From: an uncultured Saprospiraceae bacterium
GTDB taxonomy: Bacteria > Bacteroidota > Bacteroidia > Chitinophagales > Saprospiraceae
Length of the DNA stretch: 29,283 bases
NCBI GenBank assembly: GCA_937967535.1
Contig: CALCMV010000328.1
Coordinates: 1 to 29,283, forward strand
Direction of reading: 5' to 3'
Within the stretch, counting starts at the first letter, position 1, and every line of letters begins with the position of its first letter. Under the pieces are notes generated by a model. It worked only from the letters and a program-made list of their open reading frames with translations, was not told the DNA's origin and searched no databases. The position numbers and the translations under genes were made by a program. Positions 24,653 through 29,283 of this stretch are shown piece by piece.

Positions 24653-24735
24653 CAATATCTTCATCAAATTATGAATTATAAATTTTAAATTTATTTCTAT
24701 TCCCTCCTGATAATTATTTTTTAACAAATTGTAAA
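24653..24735 (+). repeat. Shared AT-rich leader sequence, copy 2
   Basis: Matches 19195-19280 in word order, as described for that copy. It precedes the LRR gene by about 110 bases. Confidence 0.45.
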
Positions 24736-24841
24736 TATTAAATTATTTAAAATTTTTCATTCACGAGTCAAAATTGTCAAAGAGCAATTCATTATTATTT
24801 ATACAAGTTTTTAATTTAAAGGAAACAGAAAAAGGCTAAAT

Positions 24842-27800
24842 ATGAAATTATCTCCTAACCTGATTTCAGGCAAGTATCTGCTTGTCCTGCTACTATCTCT
24901 ATGTACCTATTCTACGGCAAATGCTTCGCGTGAAAATGATTCGCTGGCACTTGTCCAATTGCACGAAGCACTGACCTTCTCATGGGATTTATCCCAAGCA
25001 ATGACCACATGGTCGGGCATCCAACTCAATGCCGAAGGGCGTGTGACACACCTTACTGCTTCGCCGACTGGCGGAATATTGCCCGATGCACTTGGTGATT
25101 TGGGCGAACTGACCTATCTGGATTTGAGCGATGCCGACCTTGCCGGGCGCATCCCCGAAACGATAACAAATTTAACAAAATTAGTACACCTCAACCTCAA
25201 CGAAAACAACCTCGAAGGACCCATCCCCGCAAATCTTGGCAACCTCTCCAATCTCGAATACCTCGATATATCAGACAATTTTCTGGAAGAAGACATCCCC
25301 ACTTCCATATGGCAATTGACACAACTCAGATACCTTTCTCTCGGCGACAGAAGCACACTATCCGGTACTATCCCACCGGAAATCGCCAATCTTATCAACT
25401 TGGAGCAACTAATTATCACGAATACCGAACTGACAGGCGGTATTCCCTCAGAAATCGGTCAATTGCCCAACCTGAAGTTCCTGTTTCTCGAAGACAACCA
25501 ACTCACAGGAAGCATCCCGGCTACATTTGGCAACATGCCAAATCTCGAAGAAGCCATTCTCTCCAGCAATCACCTCACAGGCGAAATCCCGGCTACTATC
25601 ACCAACATGCCCAAGCTGCAAGCCTTCTATGTCAACGACAATCAACTTAGCGGCAGAGTACCCAATTGTTCGGAGATGCCTATGCTAAATACGCTGGCAG
25701 TCAACAACAACCAACTCACTTTTGCAGGCTTGGAAGAAAATCTCGATATAGATAATTTCTTCTATTCGCCACAAGATGACATCCCCCTTACACGCGAAGG
25801 ACAACCCCTCGTAGTCGCTGTGGGTACAGAAAGTCCAAGCAATACATTCGATTGGTACAAAGACGGCACACTCCAAACAACTATCAATGGAGACAGCATT
25901 TATCACCCAAACTCTAGTGGCAATTATCACTGCGAAATCAGAAATGTACCCGTCACTGACCCCAACTCCAACGGACGCGACCTTGTGCTGACCACCCAAA
26001 CCCTATTCTACGACATATTTGAAGGATTGGTATTTCCCGGCGACCTCAACCGCGATGGCATCGCCGACAATTGTGACGCGCTTCATTGGGGGCTTGCCTT
26101 CGGCAGTACCGGACCACAACGCCCCGAAGCCAGTATTATTTGGGAAGCACAAAACGCACCCGACTGGACCAACAACGTATCCGGTATCAACGGCAAACAC
26201 CAAGATGGCGACGGCGACGGCGTAGTAAACAGTAACGATATTGGGACAATAATCAGCAATTATGGCAGAACATACGTCTTCGAGGAAAGAACCCACCAAC
26301 AATTTGAAGGAAAAATCGCCCTTGAAGTCGCTGATATGACCGTCAATAATACCAATGTTCTGGTCGAATTAAATATCAAATTGGAAGGCAAGGATGCCAC
26401 ACCGGCAGCACTTCATGGCATAGCTTTTAGCATCGCACCCGACGAGGTAGAAGGTGATGGCATAGACCACTTCACCACCACGCTTGATATTGCAGATTCT
26501 TGGATGGGTACTGCAAATGACAATTTGCAAAGCATCACCAAAGACGAACCCAACACCACCGACATTGCCCTCACTCGCAATGACGGTCAAAATGCCACAG
26601 GAATCGGCAGTTTTTGCAAACTTTTCCTGAACTACCAAATAAATTCTGCCATAACACTTCCCGATGAGTTGACCATTGCTATTGAGCGAATCAACTTATT
26701 GAATGCAGCAGGAGAAGAATTTGTTCTTGGTGATAAAAAACTGACTATCATTGGCTTACAAAATATGCAACAAGGCAATGGACTCGCATTTGCCATAAAT
26801 ACCTCCGACTCGGCTTGCGACCAATTGGCAACAGCCGAAGCCGAAATCGTTCAGCAAGGAACGCCACCTTACCAATACAACTGGTCAAATGGCGATACCG
26901 GACCTGTTGCAACAGGCTTGGATGCCGACATCTACACCCTAATAATTACCGATACCGACGGGGCAAGCGCACAAGGCGATATTAGCATTGAGGGCGATGG
27001 TCCTATCAATATTTTCCCAAGCATCACCCACACCGCCAACAATAATGACAATGGCAGCATAAGCCTCTCTATATCAGGCGGCAATGGCGATTATACCATA
27101 CTATGGGACGATGGGCAGACAGAAACGACCGTCACAAGTCTCGGCGTTGGTACACACACTGTCGAGGTCTTTGACGCTAAAGGCTGCTCGCAAACCGCAG
27201 ATTTTTTCATAGGACAAGAAGCCGTTCCTGCCACACTTCAAGTCTTCCTGCAAGGTGCCTACAACAGCACCAACGGTTTGATGAATGACGGCATGCGCGA
27301 AAAATTCCTCTTGCCCAACATTGACCCTTACCTCAACACCTATCAGGCTGCCCCCGGCGTATTTGATATTGTCGGCAATAATGCCATTGTAGACTGGATT
27401 CTCATCGAACTCCGCGACGATATTAGCCCTAAAAACATCCAACACCTCCGCCCTGTACTCCTGCAAAGAGACGGCGACATCGTAGATATAGACGGCGTAT
27501 CTCCTCCCCAATTCGAGGGTTTACGACATGGTTTGTATCACATGGTTATCCGCCACCGCAACCACATGCCGATCATGTCCACCGACCCGTTTTTACTGAC
27601 CAATACAGGTTTGATTTACAACTTCTCCGCACAAAATTCCTTCACCGGAGTTGCCGGATTTGGTCAACACCTCACAGAAAACAACACGTGGGTCATGTAT
27701 AGTGGTGATGCGACCCAAAACTACGAAATCACCGGACCCGACAAATCCGTTTGGGTGCCGGACAACGGTAGATTCCTCTTGTACGGTGCCGCCGACTACA

Positions 27801-27892
27801 ATCTCGACGGCGATATTAATGGTAGCGACAAAAATTTCTGGTTCAACAACAATGGTATATCGTCCCGTGTACCACCCGGAGAACAAGAATAA
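24842..27892 (+). CDS. Exported leucine-rich-repeat protein with dockerin-, cohesin- and SprB-like parts
   Basis: A 1016-residue multidomain protein. Signal peptide about 1-28. Residues about 60-300 hold about nine leucine-rich repeats with the plant-type spacing (L-x-x-L-x-L-x-x-N-x-L-x-G-x-I-P). About 305-395 is an Ig-like region (W-Y-K-D-G ... Y-H-C-E-I). About 400-480 has two EF-hand-like Ca2+ loops, D401-L-N-R-D-G and D455-G-D-G-D-G, in the order of a type I dockerin. About 490-640 looks like a cohesin/carbohydrate-binding-like beta domain. Two SprB-like repeats are centred on W681 and W755. A C-terminal domain ends with a third dockerin-like loop, N-L-D-G-D-I-N-G-S-D. No canonical T9SS tail is present, so the export and attachment route is unclear. 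Probably adhesive; domain calls beyond the LRRs and SprB-like repeats are from pattern only. Confidence 0.88.
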   Translation: MKLSPNLISGKYLLVLLLSLCTYSTANASRENDSLALVQLHEALTFSWDLSQAMTTWSGIQLNAEGRVTHLTASPTGGILPDALGDLGELTYLDLSDADLAGRIPETITNLTKLVHLNLNENNLEGPIPANLGNLSNLEYLDISDNFLEEDIPTSIWQLTQLRYLSLGDRSTLSGTIPPEIANLINLEQLIITNTELTGGIPSEIGQLPNLKFLFLEDNQLTGSIPATFGNMPNLEEAILSSNHLTGEIPATITNMPKLQAFYVNDNQLSGRVPNCSEMPMLNTLAVNNNQLTFAGLEENLDIDNFFYSPQDDIPLTREGQPLVVAVGTESPSNTFDWYKDGTLQTTINGDSIYHPNSSGNYHCEIRNVPVTDPNSNGRDLVLTTQTLFYDIFEGLVFPGDLNRDGIADNCDALHWGLAFGSTGPQRPEASIIWEAQNAPDWTNNVSGINGKHQDGDGDGVVNSNDIGTIISNYGRTYVFEERTHQQFEGKIALEVADMTVNNTNVLVELNIKLEGKDATPAALHGIAFSIAPDEVEGDGIDHFTTTLDIADSWMGTANDNLQSITKDEPNTTDIALTRNDGQNATGIGSFCKLFLNYQINSAITLPDELTIAIERINLLNAAGEEFVLGDKKLTIIGLQNMQQGNGLAFAINTSDSACDQLATAEAEIVQQGTPPYQYNWSNGDTGPVATGLDADIYTLIITDTDGASAQGDISIEGDGPINIFPSITHTANNNDNGSISLSISGGNGDYTILWDDGQTETTVTSLGVGTHTVEVFDAKGCSQTADFFIGQEAVPATLQVFLQGAYNSTNGLMNDGMREKFLLPNIDPYLNTYQAAPGVFDIVGNNAIVDWILIELRDDISPKNIQHLRPVLLQRDGDIVDIDGVSPPQFEGLRHGLYHMVIRHRNHMPIMSTDPFLLTNTGLIYNFSAQNSFTGVAGFGQHLTENNTWVMYSGDATQNYEITGPDKSVWVPDNGRFLLYGAADYNLDGDINGSDKNFWFNNNGISSRVPPGEQE

Positions 27893-27911
27893 AATTTGCC
27901 TACATAAATAC

Positions 27912-27932
27912 AACCGGACTTTGGATATTACC
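27912..27932 (+). repeat. Solo end of the 4409/18910 element family
   Basis: AACCGGACTTTGGATATTAC matches the inverted end seen in copies A and B (CCGGATTTTGGATATTGG and CTGGACTTTGGACATTGG). The rest of the element is not recognisable here, so this is a short remnant or an independent short repeat. Confidence 0.5.
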
Positions 27933-27977
27933 TAAGCAATCCAAACGGACAATCAACAGTTTATGCTCTTACAAAAA

Positions 27978-28017
27978 AGTCGCTTTGCATTTTTAAAATG
28001 CAAGGCGGCTTTTTTTT
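27978..28017 (+). terminator. Intrinsic terminator of the LRR gene
   Basis: AGTCGCTTTGCATTTT pairs with AAAATGCAAGGCGGCT through two G-U pairs and is followed by a T-run. Its core GCATTTTnAAAATGC is the same as in the hairpins at 9062-9096 and 17223-17251, making this the one copy of the family with a clear terminator tail. Confidence 0.85.
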
Positions 28018-28082
28018 GTGCATATCAGCCTAATCTGATACCTCCGCTTTGAACCAACGAACTATTTGTTTTTTCCTTTGTT

Positions 28083-28329
28083 AAATGCCAAACTAAGGTA
28101 AATCAAAGCATATTTTTTTTCTTTCTGGAAATGCTAAATTAACGCGAATCAAAACGTATTTTTTTTCTTTCTGGAAATGCAAAATTAACGCGAATCAAAG
28201 CGTATTTTTTTCTTTCTGGCAATGCAAAATTAACGCGAACCAAAGCGTATTTTTTTCTTTCTGGAAATGCCAAATTAACGCGAATCAAAGCGTATTTTTT
28301 TCTTTCTGGAAATGCCAAACTAACGTGAC
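28083..28329. repeat. Tandem array, 45-46-bp unit, five full copies plus a partial sixth
   Basis: Full units are at 28083-28128, 28129-28174, 28175-28219, 28220-28264 and 28265-28309, then about 20 bases of a sixth. Each unit reads AAATGCnAAATTAACGCG, then AATCAAAGCGTA, then a run of seven or eight T, then CTTTCTGG. The first unit is the most diverged and the last ones nearly identical. There are no unique spacers, so it is not a CRISPR. ACGC and GCGT within a unit can pair ahead of the T-run. Confidence 0.92.
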
Positions 28330-28380
28330 TATGAACTATGAACTTTCAACTATGAACTATGAACTTTCAACTATGAACTA
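28328..28380. repeat. AACTATG-word tandem repeat
   Basis: About two and a half copies of a 21-base unit CTATGAACTATGAACTTTCAA, itself built from a 7-base word. The same word occurs at about 2060-2092, directly 3' of dnaG, and a variant (AACTAAG) at about 9139-9176, 3' of the WG gene. Confidence 0.8.
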
Positions 28381-28471
28381 ATAACAATCGAAATTTAATA
28401 AATCCATATTTGTAAAAAAGCAGACAATAAATGTGCGAATAAAATCCAAACTTTGTCCTTAAATAGTCAAT

Positions 28472-29283
28472 ATGAAAACTTGCGCTTTATATCTAACAAC
28501 TATTTTATTATTCTTTTGTGGAAAAATATCGGCACAAACTTGTTGTTCGGCAGGTGCGCCGTTGACCTCTTCATTTGATGTCAGTTCCGGCGAAAAAGGG
28601 TTTATATTTCACCTCAGCCACGAGTACAAAAGCGTCAATTTACTCATTGACAACAACCAACGCCTCACCAATGACCCCCGCACCCGAAACGGTCAAAATA
28701 CACTATTCAAAATTGATTTCAACCTCAATGAAAACTGGGCATTCAGCGCATTTCTGCCCTTCGTCACTCAAAACAGGCAAACGGTATCCGAAACCGAAGG
28801 GGCATTTGGAATGGGAGATTTGACACTCCTTTCTCAATACACACTCCCAACGGGCGACAACACTCAAATCAAATTTTCTGCCGGCATAAAACTCCCCACA
28901 GGCAACAAAAATATTATTGATGACAAAGGAATCGTTCTCTCGCCCGACATGCAAAGCGGTACGGGCAGCTACGATTTCATCGGGCGCATAGCCACTACGC
29001 GACAACATCTTTTCATCAAAAATCTCACTTTTCAGACCGCCCTTGCTTATCGCCTCAATGGTACAAACCAACATTTTGGCGACCCAAACGGCACAGGCGG
29101 ACGGCAGTTTAAATTCGGTAATGAAAGTACCTTGACCTCCACATTTACCTATCTCATTTTCACCAAATCATGGTTTATCATGCCCGAAATCGGCTTGCAA
29201 CTTCGCCACACCGCACCCAATCGCGAGCAAGGTGTCAACTCGCCCAATAGCGGCGGTTTTTGGGTCAATGCGCCTCTCGGTCT
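28472..29283 (+). CDS. Outer-membrane beta-barrel protein, partial (runs off the window)
   Basis: At least 270 residues, open to the end of the window with no stop, so the C-terminus is missing. The ATG at 28472 gives a clear signal peptide of about 21 residues (M-K-T-C-A-L-Y-L...K-I-S-A-Q). The mature protein begins T-C-C-S-A-G-A-P-L, followed by alternating strands with aromatic ends (for example W-A-F-S-A-F-L-P-F-V, K-F-S-A-G-I-K-L-P-T-G). This matches outer-membrane barrels of the 'transporter / MetA-pathway-like' type, whose Bacteroidota members often carry a Cys-Cys near the start. Function and substrate are unknown; the paired cysteines hint at metal or redox chemistry, but this is inference. 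A tandem array lies 140 bases upstream. Confidence 0.75.
   Translation, partial: MKTCALYLTTILLFFCGKISAQTCCSAGAPLTSSFDVSSGEKGFIFHLSHEYKSVNLLIDNNQRLTNDPRTRNGQNTLFKIDFNLNENWAFSAFLPFVTQNRQTVSETEGAFGMGDLTLLSQYTLPTGDNTQIKFSAGIKLPTGNKNIIDDKGIVLSPDMQSGTGSYDFIGRIATTRQHLFIKNLTFQTALAYRLNGTNQHFGDPNGTGGRQFKFGNESTLTSTFTYLIFTKSWFIMPEIGLQLRHTAPNREQGVNSPNSGGFWVNAPLG

Larger units (their letters stand above)
24114..24841. other. 728-bp intergenic region, repeat-rich
   Basis: No gene. It holds the terminator at 24142-24177, dispersed element copy 2 (24178-24341), a possible diverged end of the 4409/18910 element family (about 24374-24414), and a stretch at 24653-24735 shared with the leader of the M16 lipoprotein. 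No convincing promoter was found for the LRR gene. Confidence 0.6.
27893..28471. other. Intergenic region with terminator and tandem arrays
   Basis: No gene. Contents are a half-element (about 27912-27932), the LRR gene terminator (27978-28017), a 45-46-bp tandem array (28083-28329), and an AACTATG-word array (28328-28380). No promoter with both boxes was found for the next gene. Confidence 0.65.

Noticed and set aside
28083..28329. CRISPR array
   Set aside because: The 45-46-bp units abut directly and are repeated in full; there are no unique spacers of regular length and no cas genes nearby.

Overview
The window looks like a chromosomal segment of a Bacteroidota bacterium, most likely Saprospiraceae or a relative. 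The grounds are: two type IX secretion (T9SS) C-terminal sorting domains with the N-x-(F/Y)-P-N-P start; SprB-like, PKD, WG-repeat, FG-GAP and 'choice-of-anchor B' surface proteins; a Bacteroidota promoter of the form TTTG-N19-TAnnTTTG; weak Shine-Dalgarno signals; and very AT-rich intergenic DNA. No rRNA, tRNA, CRISPR array, transposase or phage gene was seen. The assignment is inference from gene content, not from a phylogenetic marker search.

Layout. 1-2.1 kb: a MoxR-type AAA+ ATPase without its usual VWA partner, then a very small exported protein. 2.1-4.1 kb (minus): dnaG primase. 4.85-7.7 kb (plus): a membrane histidine kinase and an SbcD/Mre11-like nuclease. 7.7-8.4 kb (minus): an exported protein with a TonB-C-like domain. 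9.2-15.1 kb (minus): a 1118-residue WG-repeat protein and an FG-GAP/VCBS protein with a T9SS tail. 15.7-17.2 kb (plus): an NhaC-type Na+/H+ antiporter. 17.4-21.5 kb (plus): an active M16 zinc peptidase and a catalytically dead M16 lipoprotein with a LolA-like C-terminal extension. 21.7-24.1 kb (plus): a choice-of-anchor B protein with a T9SS tail. 24.8-27.9 kb (plus): a leucine-rich-repeat protein with dockerin-like, cohesin-like and SprB-like parts. 28.5 kb to the end (plus): the start of an outer-membrane beta-barrel protein. Most genes look singly transcribed. The clear functional pair is the two M16 proteins. Many of the rest are exported and probably act at the cell surface or outside the cell.

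The most unusual aspect is the non-coding DNA. Nearly every long gap holds inverted-repeat elements or short-word tandem repeats, and several are repeated elsewhere in this same window, often in the opposite orientation. Examples are an element of about 185 bp at 4409-4590 and 18910-19096; an element of about 140-165 bp at 15145-15285 and 24178-24341, containing a 41-bp exact match; a 244-bp nested inverted repeat with 48-bp arms at 8478-8721; a 155-bp element with perfect 16-bp terminal inverted repeats at 8827-8981; a mirrored-hairpin element at 1856-1997; and a 35-bp GC-rich word at 12646-12680 and 17171-17205. None contains a plausible protein gene. They look like non-autonomous, MITE-like or REP/BIME-like dispersed elements and are the best candidates here for something undescribed. 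A 45-46-bp tandem array with five full copies precedes the last gene.
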